From: Zelopaecilomyces penicillatus
Lineage: Eukaryota > Ascomycota > Sordariomycetes > Hypocreales > Pseudodiploosporaceae
NCBI GenBank assembly: GCA_005765155.1
Contig: VCCP01000001.1
Span: forward strand, 7,006,001 to 7,070,000
Direction of reading: 5' to 3'
DNA: 64,000 bases
The position numbers and the translations under genes are program-made. The notes beneath the pieces were generated by a model. That model saw nothing but the letters and a program-made list of their open reading frames with translations, was not told the origin of the DNA and did not search any database. Shown here piece by piece: positions 27,353 through 37,941 of this stretch (the stretch's first letter is position 1; each line of letters opens with the position of its first letter).

Positions 27353-28565
27353 ATGAATTACTTTCATAGTGTACACACAAGAGAGCAATTTATTTCCTAT
27401 GCTCGGGTCAATCCAGGTGCGGCCAAAAGCTTTGAGGACCTGAGGCAATCGAGAAACTGGGTGGGTGCTGCTAGTTCCTGGGGACTTCGACAATTGTTTA
27501 GCTGCAGAGTTCTTTGTGCCTCCCCTAGAAACGTACTCCCTTTTCTTGAGGCTGGCATCGGCAGGCAAGATGAGGAACGACACCGAACCATCATCAAACA
27601 ATTCATTGATGGCCCAGAACATTTGGGCAAATTGACCGCTTTGTACGAGCCTGAGATTGTAAACAGGTCCAAAGCGCAATCTTTAGGCTACGTGTGGGCT
27701 GCTCTGGCCCAAATTCTTAAGCATGACAGCAGAGTCGCGGTGGCAGCACCAGACTCCCCAAGAGATGCCAGGAACAGACCCCAAAGGCAATTCGAAGGGT
27801 ATATCAATAGCGACACTCTTATTATCGGAAATGACGATGCTGGTCTCGTCAGATCACCCAGTCAGGGATCGGCGAGATCATTCATGCCGACTCTGGATTC
27901 GAGATCGGGTCTGGTTGAAGACAATACCTGTCGTATCACGAGCTGTGCAATCAGGTGTATTGTAAACTTTTGTCAAGGCCCTGAACAGCCATGGCCATAT
28001 GTGAGCTATCGAGACGAACGGCTTTCCTATTCTTTCACAACGATGGGAAGAGAATGATGGCAATCGACGATGGGGGGATCGAATGCGAGACCCGTGAGGG
28101 TGATAAGTTCCAAGTTGCGCTGCTTGAGGCAAAGCGTTGCTTCCAGGACTTTTCAGATGGGCCATACGGCGAACATAATTTTTCCAACGAGCTTTTGGGA
28201 CAAATTGTCGGGCAGGCTCTCGCCCTACGCAGCCCGAGCAATGACACCCTTAGTGTCTGGACGGATGAGTAAGTTTCTTGCAATGTTTTGACTTGAGGGA
28301 AGAATGTTAATGGAACTGTCTTTTGCCTACAAGTATCGTAACCATTGTGGCAATCAAGTACCATGTCCGGTTTGTCCATTTCAACATGACAGACGATTTT
28401 ATCGAAACCTTTCAGAACACTAGTCCCACTGATGAGCAATCTCATCATTTCATGAGGGTTCAATCAACTAACTGGTTCAACTTGCGCCAGAAGGAAGGCC
28501 GCCGGAGCTTTGTGAAGCATTTGATGGCATTGACTTCGTTGACACATGCTGCCTTCGGACAATGA
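27353..28565 (+). CDS. Unknown fungal protein, copy 1, with apparent frameshift
   Basis: The frame starting at 27353 (start context ATCACCATGA) encodes about 235 residues up to YRDERLSYSF, then stops. The continuing homologous text, MMAIDDGGIEC and QVALLEAKRCFQDF, is one frame over. Comparison with the partial copy at 31.3 kb, where YRDERL and MTAIDDEGIEY are in one frame, shows 29 bases here against 30 there, so a one-base loss near 28033-28058 is the simplest reading. Exon 2 follows a clean intron (28269-28333, GTAAGT...ACAAG) and ends at 28565 with a conserved-looking C-terminal domain (VTIVAIKYHVRFVHFNM). LLEAKR has the look of an E-x-K nuclease motif, but I cannot assign the family. It may be a recent pseudogene or contain a missed intron. 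Confidence 0.55.
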
Positions 28566-29889
28566 GCGTGCACGCTCAGAGCAGCGCTCCAGACCAAAAT
28601 AGCCAATTGCCACTTAGCTTTTCCCCTATGGCTAGGAGTGCAGGGTACAGTGTTGACGGTTGCTGTTTGCGGGCTGTTAGAGGTTTGGGAGTAAGGAAAG
28701 CAGATCTGGAAGCTACGCTCCGCGGAAGTTTAGCACCTTCAACAAAGATGCTTCGTAGCTTTGCTTGATTAGTGGAATTTTAAATAATGGCCAATTACTG
28801 TTTAACTGCGAAATAAGAAATCCTTTTGCAACAGTCATTGTCAATTGCTCTGATTTCCTTGATTGCCCTGATCTCTTTAATTTCCCAAGTTTCCTTGCTC
28901 GCCTATCATGATGTGCTGAGTATAGTCAAAATAACACAGGAGGAGCGATGAAGGTGGACACAATAGGACACAATAGTATGGTCGCTCAACACAAATGCTA
29001 ACAATGGTTGGCAAACGGTACCAGAAAGCGACACTGGCACGCGCCAGCGTAATGTACCTAGGAAACGAAAACAACACGCAAGGCAACAGCATCAAGTGAG
29101 ACTGGAATGTGATGGTGTGAGGCGACATTGGCATCGGCAGCAAAAGCCAACAACACCGAGGGGGAAAAACAAAGCGAGGCCGTTTTCACGGAATTGAATT
29201 CGTAAAGGCGCTTGGCTGTATCTTTCCAACGCCTCTGGATTCGGTAAATTGTCAGGACGTCGCTGGAAGATGGAAGAAGAAAGAATAGGAGGGAACCGAC
29301 TTGCGCATGACCTGTTGTCGACAGCCGTGACAGCTGGCAGAAAGCGGTTGGCAGGCGGGATAACCACCAGGCTGTTAAAAGCAAAACTTTTGCAAAGGAA
29401 AGAAAATACCCTGTCTCTGGGTACGTACCTTAGGCATCCATCTGTCGTCGATCGTCTGTCCTTTTGCCTGACATCTTCACAGCAAAAAACCAAGCTAGGG
29501 TCGTCAATAACTGAGCCCAATGACTGCAGCTCTTCGAACGAATTGACTGAAGGGTGTTACAACAGCGCAATAGCTACATACTACAGTAACGTAGTCAGCT
29601 TCATCATCTTTACATTGGAAAGTCTGCACACCCTCTATTACTCTAGGTACGATGATGTTTCTTTTAAGTTTACCTGAGATTGTCCTCTCCACCCATCCGG
29701 ATGCTCTACTTAAACTGTCATTCCCTCACACGCTTTCTCTCTATCCCTACCGCTCATGCCCAGTCTGTGACCTGTACACGATTTTCTTCTCTTCTGCCAA
29801 TAACATAAGGTACCATCAAATTCCCAGCCCCTTCCCAGCTCCAAGTCACCACCATGGGCGCTGATTCTGGGTCTTCCTAACTTGCTTTG
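28566..29889. other. Intergenic, contains 3' part of a duplicated segment
   Basis: No coding region is supported. The stretch near 28795-28830 (containing CTGCGAAATAAGAAAT) recurs near 30555-30600, showing that a segment from the unknown gene through its 3' flank was duplicated. A TATA/leader-like run near 29700-29860 precedes the second copy and may be the remains of its promoter. Confidence 0.5.
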
Positions 29890-30290
29890 TTCAAGGCAAA
29901 GCGATGTTTCCAGGACAACTTTTCGGACGAGCTCGCTCTTGCTCAGTGCATGTCGGGAGATGGACCTGCCAGAGTCAGTCGAAATGGGTAAGTACTGTGA
30001 CTAGTTTCCCTTGCCATGACGGGATGAATACTACTGATAGAGGTGCTGTGTGCCTTACAAGTCCTTTTTTACCATCGTCGCAATCAAGTATTGTGTGTCT
30101 GGTTTGTTTATTTGAACATGACAAACTAATTTCGGGACACGAGTCCAACTGATGGGCGATCTCATCCGTTTTATGAATGTCAGATTCCACCCAAATTTGG
30201 TTCAATTTGCACTGGTCTAATGGCAGTCTGAGATTTGTGCAGCACGTGGGCGTTGAAGGAGTGGGCGCAATTGTCATTTGTTATGATTGA
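29890..30290 (+). pseudogene. Decayed copy 2 of the unknown gene at 27.4-28.6 kb
   Basis: The DNA aligns with the 3' half of copy 1. GGCAAAGCGATGTTTCCAGG corresponds to the AKRCFQ segment. A GTAAGT intron follows, then a second part matching VAIKYHVRF, the ESNW/STNWFNL region and the KHLM end. Internal deletions, frame changes and a stop in the segment corresponding to FVHFNM show that it cannot make the full domain. The N-terminal 200 codons of copy 1 have no counterpart that I can find. The duplication continues past the stop into the 3' flank. Confidence 0.7.
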
Positions 30291-31279
30291 GCGTGGAGGC
30301 TGTGGTCTTTGATAGGCTTCTCTCTTCTGATCTGTAAGTACACGTCTTCAATCCTCTGACTATCTTTTGTGTTGTTGGATCAAAGCTTCTACTCTGTCTT
30401 TTGTTTCTGTGCTAAAAACCAGCAGACAGCTCACTAGAAACCGACTATATCGTCTTTCCGCCCCGAGATAACAATGACTTGCCGAGACCGGCATCGATAC
30501 GTGGCATGTAGAGCCTTTGGCACTGTCGCGAGAAAATGCGAGGACAACGGCCGATTGCTTTTCAGCTGCGAAATAAGAAATTCCTTTGCCAAGTTGGAAG
30601 TTGTCAATATTAAACCGCTTGCTCTGATGAAGGTATCAGAAACAGGCTCTGTCTGTCTCTCACCACTCCACTCTTAGCCGATTGCTTCGATCTCTCTAAT
30701 ATCTCCGATCTCTCAGATCTCTCCGATTCCCTTGATTTCTTTCGATATCCCTGATCTCTATACTTTTCCGAAATCACTTAGTCAATTATTTGTCGTACGC
30801 TTGGTTTGGTTTAAGTCAGAAACCTTGGCAACGATAACTCAGCCTGAAGTTACCAAAAGAAAATACGGTATGAAAATTCCATTCTAGAAAAGCTAAGACA
30901 AAATTACCACTTGTCACAGACGCATTTCATCGCCACGACAAATCACTGACTCTATCCACAGGTCAACCGAATACTCAACAAACTTTGTGTGCATGGAATC
31001 AACAATCGGCTTTGCTCTGGAACTCCTCGAATGCCCAACTTTCGTCACTCTGAGAAGACATACAGACTGACTTACAGCAGAGGAGTCACCTCCGGCAAAG
31101 ACAAGGAGGTTGAGAACATTTACAAAGGTCATGATGAGCACACTGTAGGATGCTCCAGCCACTTTGGTCAAAGGGTTCATACACCGACGCTGACTTGGTG
31201 CACAGAGATATCACAAACCTATATCGAATCCAACCCTCTTTCTTATATATGCGGGGAGACTGAACTTTCACCGACAGCC
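30291..31279. other. Intergenic between gene relics
   Basis: The first 400 bp continue the duplicated 3' flank of copy 1, including the CTGCGAAATAAGAAAT match and a run of ATCTCTCCGAT-like units near 30690-30760 that echoes the flank at 28845-28890. Beyond 30800 nothing recognisable is present. Confidence 0.5.
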
Positions 31280-31577
31280 CACACGGACTCGAAACCAACC
31301 TCTGTCGAATTATCAATTAATGTCAGCCGGCTGGACAGGGTGCGCCATATCTCACTATAGAGATGAGAGGCTTCATTTCCGGAACGGAAGCGGAGAGGAA
31401 CGGATGACAGCGATCGATGACGAGGGTATCGAATACCCTCTAGGCCAGGGGACAACAGAGAGAGTGCAAGTAGCATTCTGCGAGGCCAAACCTGCCTTTG
31501 AAAAGACCACGGGCAACACCAATACCAACACGATAACTATGAAAGACAAGCTTCTAGCCCAACTGGTGGGGGAATGA
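31280..31577 (+). pseudogene. Partial copy 3 of the unknown gene family
   Basis: An open frame from 31320 to 31577 reads YRDERLHFRNG, then MTAIDDEGIEY, then QVAFCEAKPAFEK and DKLLAQLVGE. This is colinear with copy 1 (YRDERL, MMAIDDGGIEC, QVALLEAKRCFQ, NELLGQIVGQ). Just upstream the match continues in another frame (a one-base difference near TATCTCACTAT), so the N-terminal part is also broken. After QLVGE it stops where copy 1 has an intron-bearing C-terminal domain. A possible remnant of the distal end (MTLKEWAKQSG) lies near 31863-31916. It is more diverged from copy 1 than copy 2 is, so it is an older duplicate. Confidence 0.65.
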
Positions 31578-32503
31578 CTCATCTCGCGAATGGCGACACA
31601 CACAAGACGTATCAATAAAAAAAAGTACCTATTTGGCCATGTTCGCAAACGACGTTCTTTGCTCTGATATGAGCTCATATTTGCATGTTCAAGCAACTGG
31701 ATGGATCAATTAGTCTTTAAGCAGCGAGGAAGTCGGACGTGAAGGGTTGGCAGCAACTATCCACAAGCGCATCGCCCAGACCCTACAACAGATCTTCTGG
31801 GCCTAATTCTAATCAAAGACAACAAGAGTCGCTCAAACCAACCGTGCCTGACCGTATACATGTTGTTAATGACGTTGAAAGAGTGGGCAAAGCAGTCTGG
31901 GGTTGAACAAAGCTGATATATTTAACTGAGTGTTAGCCGGTGGTGTTTAATCAGATCTTTAGTTCAATTTATATGGTATTTTGTCTGTTATGCCTATGTA
32001 AGTGTGTGGTGTAAAGCTCTCATGCGTTGTTGTATCTGTGTTGGATTAACTCTAATGTATTTGACAATTGCTTACCTTTCTAGCAATCGCTCAGATTTGC
32101 AGCGATTTTATCAATCGATAAGAACCTCAAGCTGCCGTCATTAGATTGTCTTGTCTGTCATACATGGCAAGTCTTATGGTGAAGGATACCGCTAGTCTTG
32201 GGGACACCCGAACCTCGACTGCGGGTGAGATGGTCATCTTAGAGTGATGGACATGGTCAATATATACTAACTATACTAGCACTTTAGGTGAATTCATAGT
32301 GTTCGTCTACACATTACGAGTCTAGCCCCAAATATGTACTTGCGCCTCCACACAACGAAGCAGGCAACAGGGCCGCTTGGGCCGCGACCCAACAACATAA
32401 TCTTCACCCATCTGCCTCTCAACAGCCTCGTCCTTCCAAACATTTCTCCTCTCTCCATCTCCCTCAAACTGAGTATTTTCATACTCATCCATCACAATCT
32501 ACA
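31578..32503. other. Intergenic, promoter side of the kinase-like gene
   Basis: No gene is supported beyond the possible distal remnant of copy 3 near 31860-31916. A TATATACTAACTATACTA stretch near 32262-32279 could serve the kinase-like gene, followed by a C/T-rich leader up to its start codon. Confidence 0.45.
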
Positions 32504-33301
32504 ATGGCCTCTCACAACCCCACCCCCATTGTAACGTCCCTCCAAGACATGACCATCATCGAAGCCTGGGACCCTGGTGCAAACAAGCCGAAATACGTTA
32601 CGTTCTACGTCATCACTCCAGAGGAAGAACTCTACTTTGGTCAATCCTCCAAGAACAAGCGAGAGCTTACACTCGAAGAATACTCGGCGGCGCTGGAGTA
32701 TGTTGACGACGCTGAAATCTACCCCGAGGTGCCCAAGGACACTCACTTGACCATTGCGCCTGAAGAGCTGGATGACGTCTCAGCATTCATCAAGAGACCC
32801 GGGCTTAACTGCTACGAGAGCATGAAGGGCACTGACTACGTTCACCGCTCAGTCCTTGAGGAGACTCTCATCATGGAGCAAATCTCCCAGCAGGGCAAAC
32901 ACCAACACCCCAACATCATCCACTATCACGGTTGCCATGTCCGCCGCGGCCGCATCACTGCCATCGTCCTTGAGCGCCTTGACCAGACCCTCAAGCAGTA
33001 CGCTTCTACGCCTGCGTACAAGGATCTTGATAAAGCCAAGTTTTTCACGGCGCTTGAGTCGGCCGTCGAGTACCTACACTCGTTCGGCCTAGCGCACAAC
33101 GACATCAACCCAGACAACATCATGGTCAAGGACGACGGCGTACCGGTGTTAATTGATTTTGGGTCTTGTCAGCCCTATGGAGGTCGGTTGCAGTCGCTCG
33201 GTACGGAAGGGTGGTATGAGGAGTTGTTCTTCACCTCGGAAAAGAAATACGATACGTATTCTCTTGGAATACTACGGGAATGGCTGAACAAGTCAGAGTA
33301 A
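32504..33301 (+). CDS. Short protein-kinase-like protein
   Basis: An intronless 265-residue frame with recognisable kinase catalytic landmarks: HNDINPDN at residues 198-205 (catalytic loop, HND in place of HRD, with Lys replaced by Pro in the usual HRDxKxxN pattern), IDFGS at 217-221 (Mg-binding DFG) and YDTYSLGIL, probably helix F. The N-terminal lobe lacks an obvious glycine-rich loop. KRPGLNCYES and LEETLIMEQIS may be the beta3 lysine region and helix C. It ends soon after helix F, so the C-lobe is shorter than in a complete kinase. It resembles the many small kinase-like genes in fungi that often lie in variable regions. It may be active on small molecules, be a pseudokinase, or be truncated. 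The start ATG has good context after a pyrimidine-rich leader. Confidence 0.75.
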   Translation: MASHNPTPIVTSLQDMTIIEAWDPGANKPKYVTFYVITPEEELYFGQSSKNKRELTLEEYSAALEYVDDAEIYPEVPKDTHLTIAPEELDDVSAFIKRPGLNCYESMKGTDYVHRSVLEETLIMEQISQQGKHQHPNIIHYHGCHVRRGRITAIVLERLDQTLKQYASTPAYKDLDKAKFFTALESAVEYLHSFGLAHNDINPDNIMVKDDGVPVLIDFGSCQPYGGRLQSLGTEGWYEELFFTSEKKYDTYSLGILREWLNKSE

Positions 33302-34099
33302 GAAGGCAACCTGTCATTTTAGAGCAAGCATTGTAAACAAAATAACCATGTTCAAATAAGCATTGCTATTCGCACCATGTCCATTGAAATCAGCCACACC
33401 CTCACGTTCGTGCTGGGCAATTGAGTTGGCAGGCCACAGCGAACCTCAGGCGATAGTTAAGTTGGCAACCCGGCCACCAGCGCAGAGCACGGCGTAACCA
33501 ACACATTCATATATATACATGACATATATAATGACACATAGACGTCAAGGGCTACGTATGTGATGAAATAGTCATATTTTCAATGAGCAGTTTTTACAAT
33601 AACATGACATTGCACTGTGACTAGGTGTGCTTGCTTGCTATTATTAATTATGGGCAGAATGCGGGATGCACTGATGGTACACCACATCCCCCTTGTATAA
33701 TTACGGCCTTGGAGGTTTGCGCAGAAACATACCTAACTTGCATACCGATAGCAACTGTTACATGGTGCGCATACCAATAGTTGCACAAACAAAATGGGAA
33801 ACCAGACTTGTCAATTGCCAGGCTTTAATGGTATCACTAAGAACACACGTTTTTGCTCCCCCGTGCCAAGTTATTGTCCCGCCCAAAAAAAGTCTCCACA
33901 TGAAAAACACACCCAAGTCTAGGAATTCCAGATGCTATACATACAAAACTCCGCGGCGCCTACGCAGCTAACACAAAAAAGAAAAAAGAACAAAAAAGAG
34001 TATGGAAAGGAGGGAGATAGGCAGGTGGTATAGGGCATAACGCGTGTGTTTTGACTTCTTTTGCTTTTACATACGTCCCCCCCTTAGCTGTATATGTCA
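33302..34099. other. Intergenic between convergent genes
   Basis: This holds the 3' flanks of the convergent kinase-like and SSH4-like genes. TATATATACATGACATATATA near 33510-33530 is an AT-rich patch. No gene is seen. Confidence 0.5.
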
Positions 34100-35849
34100 T
34101 TAGCTGGGGGTCTCGTCGCTTTCCGTATGGTTCCTTGATTCGGCTGACTCGGAACTGTCGCTTCTGATCATTGTCGCCCTCCCTGCCCCCTGCAGGATGG
34201 CATCACTGTAGCTGGGAACAGGGGCGTCAAAGTGCGAGTTGGGCTGGCCCTGAGCGGCCGGTGTTGTGACTAATGATGTGCCGCGACTACGATTCATGAC
34301 ACGAATGAGAGGAGTGTTATCTTCGCTATCGGTACTGTATCTCCGTCCGCCTTCCTCGGAGTCTGAATGGGCTGGACTCGCATAGTCGGGAGGTGGGTTC
34401 GTAGCATCTTCGAGATGTAGGCGGAGGGGGTTCTCATCGACATGTTCTTCGTGGTGTTGATTGGCTGCACTATTACTGGTTTCGCCATTTTCCTCGTTCG
34501 GTACCAGCTGAGCCAAGGAAATGTCGGTTGGGCTTCGTACGGGGCCAGGGCTCGTGGGAGGCAGAATCCTAAAGTTGCCGCTCCGAGATCGACCGTGCTG
34601 GACATTCAGATTGCTGTCGCTAGCCCGAACATGGTAAGGTGAGCCACTAATGGAATGACTATGACCCCGATGAGGTGAAGGGGTGTAACCGTCCTTTGTC
34701 CCTCTTTCTAGCAGAATGCTACCCTGCTCAGAACCGTATGGTGGTGGAGGCGCCAGGCTGCCGGTGACGGGAGCCAGCCCCCACTTCTTCACATTGGCCT
34801 CGATGAAAACAAAGCCCGACTGGCCAAAGTTGACATGGACTGTGGCCGGGCCGTTGGCTCCCACTGCAGGGAAAAAGTTTTGAGATTTTAGACCATGGAC
34901 GACTTCCTCGAGTTTCTTGCCGTTTCGTGTGAAGAATATGGCACCGGTTCTTGGACGATAGCCAACGCCTACTACGTCACCCTGAACAATCTGAGGGCCA
35001 TATGGAGTTCGGCTGAATGGTTGATTGTAATGTCGAGATCCGTTGGAGTGGTAAGCGACGGAGTATTTGTGGTAGCCTAGACATGTGATTATTAGATTGA
35101 TACGGGTATAGAAGAATATGGGGAAATTGAAGATGGCAGCCAGTGAGATATCTTGTGGACAACAGCAAAGACTTACCAGGCAGTCGAAATAGTGGATATG
35201 GCTTGGTGGCCATGCCGATGCTCAGCAAAGTGTGATCCGGCTTTTCGTAGACCTTGGCTTCCCAGTAGTAGACATCGTTTTGCTTGGGTACAGGCAAGTT
35301 GCTCATGACGGTGCACTCAGAGTCAAAGAATTCAATTTCAGTTCGGCCTTCGACAAAGCAGTTTGCGATTTCTAGTTCTGGTTCGAATTCCCAGGCTGAG
35401 ACGCCCTTTTCTTGAATTGCGAGGTACTGGGAGAGGGAGATGTCTGTTTGGGCAGATTCGGGTGGATTCGCAGCAATAAATGCTAGTAACACAAGTTAGT
35501 ATTTAGCTCACGAGTGAGGAAAGCCAATGCAGTTGGGACGGGACAAGGCAGCAATCAATGCGTTGTCCCTGCAAATAAGGAATGACATACCCTTTGCTCT
35601 TAGGTATTCGGTCCTCGACATTTCATCCATATTCTCGAGGGCATCGGCCTCCTCCTTCGCAAATGCCTGCTCATCATCATATTCACCAGGTCGCCCGATC
35701 CGATCGAGAATGATTCGGCCAGAGCCTGCACAGCCAGAGGCCCAGAAGATGAAGATGACGAAAATGATGAGGACAACGGAGCCGAATGACGAGACGAGAC
35801 CGATGACGACGCCCGTCAAGGCCGAGGAGGGTGTTGATTTCGCAGACAT
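34100..35849 (-). CDS. SSH4: SPRY-domain membrane protein, SSH4/EAR1-like ubiquitin-ligase adaptor
   Basis: Three exons (35849-35591, 35482-35177, 35076-34100) join in frame to 513 residues. A single transmembrane helix lies near residues 11-37 (LTGVVIGLVSSFGSVVLIIF), followed by a short linker and a SPRY domain from about residue 125 to 265, with YYWEAKVYE, GMATKPYPLFRLPG, the S-V-A-Y-H strand, VVGVGYRP and IFFTRNGK. The C-terminal half is disordered and carries PPxY-type motifs (PPPYGSE, PPPDYAS), as expected for a partner of the HECT ligase Rsp5/Nedd4. In yeast, Ssh4 and Ear1 bring Rsp5 to cargo on endosome and vacuole membranes for multivesicular-body sorting. The length and domain order fit the filamentous-fungal orthologue. 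The start is the first ATG of the frame, directly before the membrane helix. Confidence 0.9.
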
Positions 35850-37941
35850 AATTGCGTTGTTATCGGTGAGGCGGACGATGGGCGATGGGCGTTACCGCCA
35901 GGTGTTTGAGGCGGCGACGACGGGCACGTAAATCAATCGACACACGCCCCCGCTGGAAGCAAAAAGGGAAAAGTCACTCGTCAGAGACGAAGACGGCGTT
36001 GACCGCCGCAACACTCGCAGCCGAGTATCGTATGGCGTCGACGAGGGCGATGGAGACGATGAGGGCGTGGGATTTGAGGGAAAGAGGTGACGGAGACGAC
36101 GTATCGGGCCGCGCGGAGGCGGGAGTTGGGACGAGGCTGATGGTGCAGGTTGTCGTCGGTGATGATGTTTATGCTGTAGTCGAATCTAGGGTCTAGTCGA
36201 CGTCGGCGTGGTGAGTTCGCAGCAATCAGCAGGTGGCGCAAGGCTTCGGAGAGAGCGATGAGAGAGGCGGTTGGTTGGGATGGAGGAAGGTGAGCGAGTG
36301 GTTTGGACGTTGCTTTGCAGGAGCTCGCCACGCAATGCAACAACCCTTGGCGACAGATGATACTGGAGGACGGACTGATACGGTACAAGGTCCAGTCCAG
36401 TACAGGCAGAGCCGCCCTATATCTGTGCCTCAGTCAGGTACCTGTACAGGCAGGCTGTTGGCCCTGTAGCAGGGTTGCAGGGGTGTGTTTCCAAGTCAGA
36501 CCTCCGCAGCCAGTCCCGTGCTTTGTACCTGTACCTGAGTACAGTCTGAACAGTATGGTATTTGTGTGTACTGTTACTTGGGTGGGAGCTGAAGAGCTGA
36601 GGCAGACCGAGAATAGGTGGAGATAGTAGTAGATGCCTTGTCAGCAGCAAGTACAGGAGACCCAACCACTGTCACAGAAGACAAAGGGCGGCAGCGTACG
36701 GTCGTGTTTGGAGGAGCAAGGATTGAAGAATAATAAAAGAGCAAAATAAAAATAGATGCATGAGCAGAAGCCGAGAAGAGGAGTAGGAGAACCCTAAAAA
36801 AAGGGACGCGGCGTTGCTGGGACAGTGGTGCGCAGGGAGGAGAAGCGAACAATGGGATGGGATGGACTGGTGATGAAGGTACTTGCAGTTGGGTGCGATT
36901 GGCGGTAAGAGTTGAGGTACTCTGTGGCTTGTTGGCCTGTGGCTCAGGCAAAAGAGAAGTGCTGCGTGTACAGGTGGACAGAAAGGTCATCGGTACATCA
37001 TGTGTCTCTGAACTCTGTTAAGGCTGTGCAGGACACTGGTGCAGCATCTCTATCGGCATGGCGGGGAAGAGCAGGTATAGATAGCACGTGCACGAGGATG
37101 TGGGGAGTGGTGCTCCAGTCAGTGACGCAATAAGACGGGTCAACCTTGTGGCGCGGGGACACTGGGAGGTTGTACGGATAGCATGGAACAAAAGGATGGA
37201 AGGAATATGAAACACCCGCTTTGGCTGATCAGGAGCTTTAGGGTCATAGTGAGCAGGCAGGCTGATTAGATTTGTTAGTGATGGATTTATACACCAGGCC
37301 ACTGAATATGTATGCTCAGTAGTTGAATCTTTTGACGCATCGTGGGCTTGCTTGTGCTTGAGATCCACCCACAAAGTGTAATTTGGGTACAGTTAAAGGC
37401 ATAAAACTTTATCTGTATAATACTAGACGAAATTTATATACTCTTAGATGAATCATTATAGCTGGTCATGGTCATTCACCACATCTCACTCAGATTTGGA
37501 GACTTCAAGTGTGTCGACAGAGATGGGACCCACAAATAGGACCCGGGGCTAAACTCACCTAGCCTCGGCACTTTATCCACTTCGCCATCGTTTGTATAAA
37601 CATGGATTAATGTGACAAGAATCAAAAGTATCAAGATTCATAATGGATGCCAGTCACGAGGCCAATTCAACGTAATTGCAACGAGGCGGCCAGCTTCCAG
37701 GGTTGGTCATGGGGCACAGGTCTGACTCCCACCGTGAAAATGGATGCCTGCGCCACCTTTTGGGCAGGGCTGTGAGAGTGGCTGGTGGGCAATCCATGCT
37801 GGTCTGTCATCCAAACTGGTCGGCCTCCCATCTGGCCAGCTTGAATGACCTTATATAACATTGAGATGCCAACGTTAATTGATTGTTGCAACCTGATTCC
37901 TACACTGACATTGTAACATCAACACCTCCAAAAGAAGGATA
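35850..37941. other. Intergenic between divergent SSH4-like and gasdermin-like genes
   Basis: No gene is supported. The left third is probably the 5' UTR and promoter of the SSH4-like gene. Short repeats of GTACCTGTACAGG type occur near 36380-36540. A TATA box lies at the right end for the next gene. Confidence 0.5.
37852..37858 (+). promoter_or_regulatory. TATA box (TATATAA)
   Basis: TATATAA lies about 90 bp upstream of the start codon at 37942, a normal spacing for a short fungal leader. Confidence 0.5.

Noticed and set aside
37510..37600. tRNA-like sequence on the minus strand (GGCGAAGTGGATAAAGTGCC)
   Set aside because: It has an A-box-like start, but no B-box GTTCRANNC and no pairing acceptor stem. 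A related fragment near 43450-43490 suggests at most an old tRNA-derived repeat.
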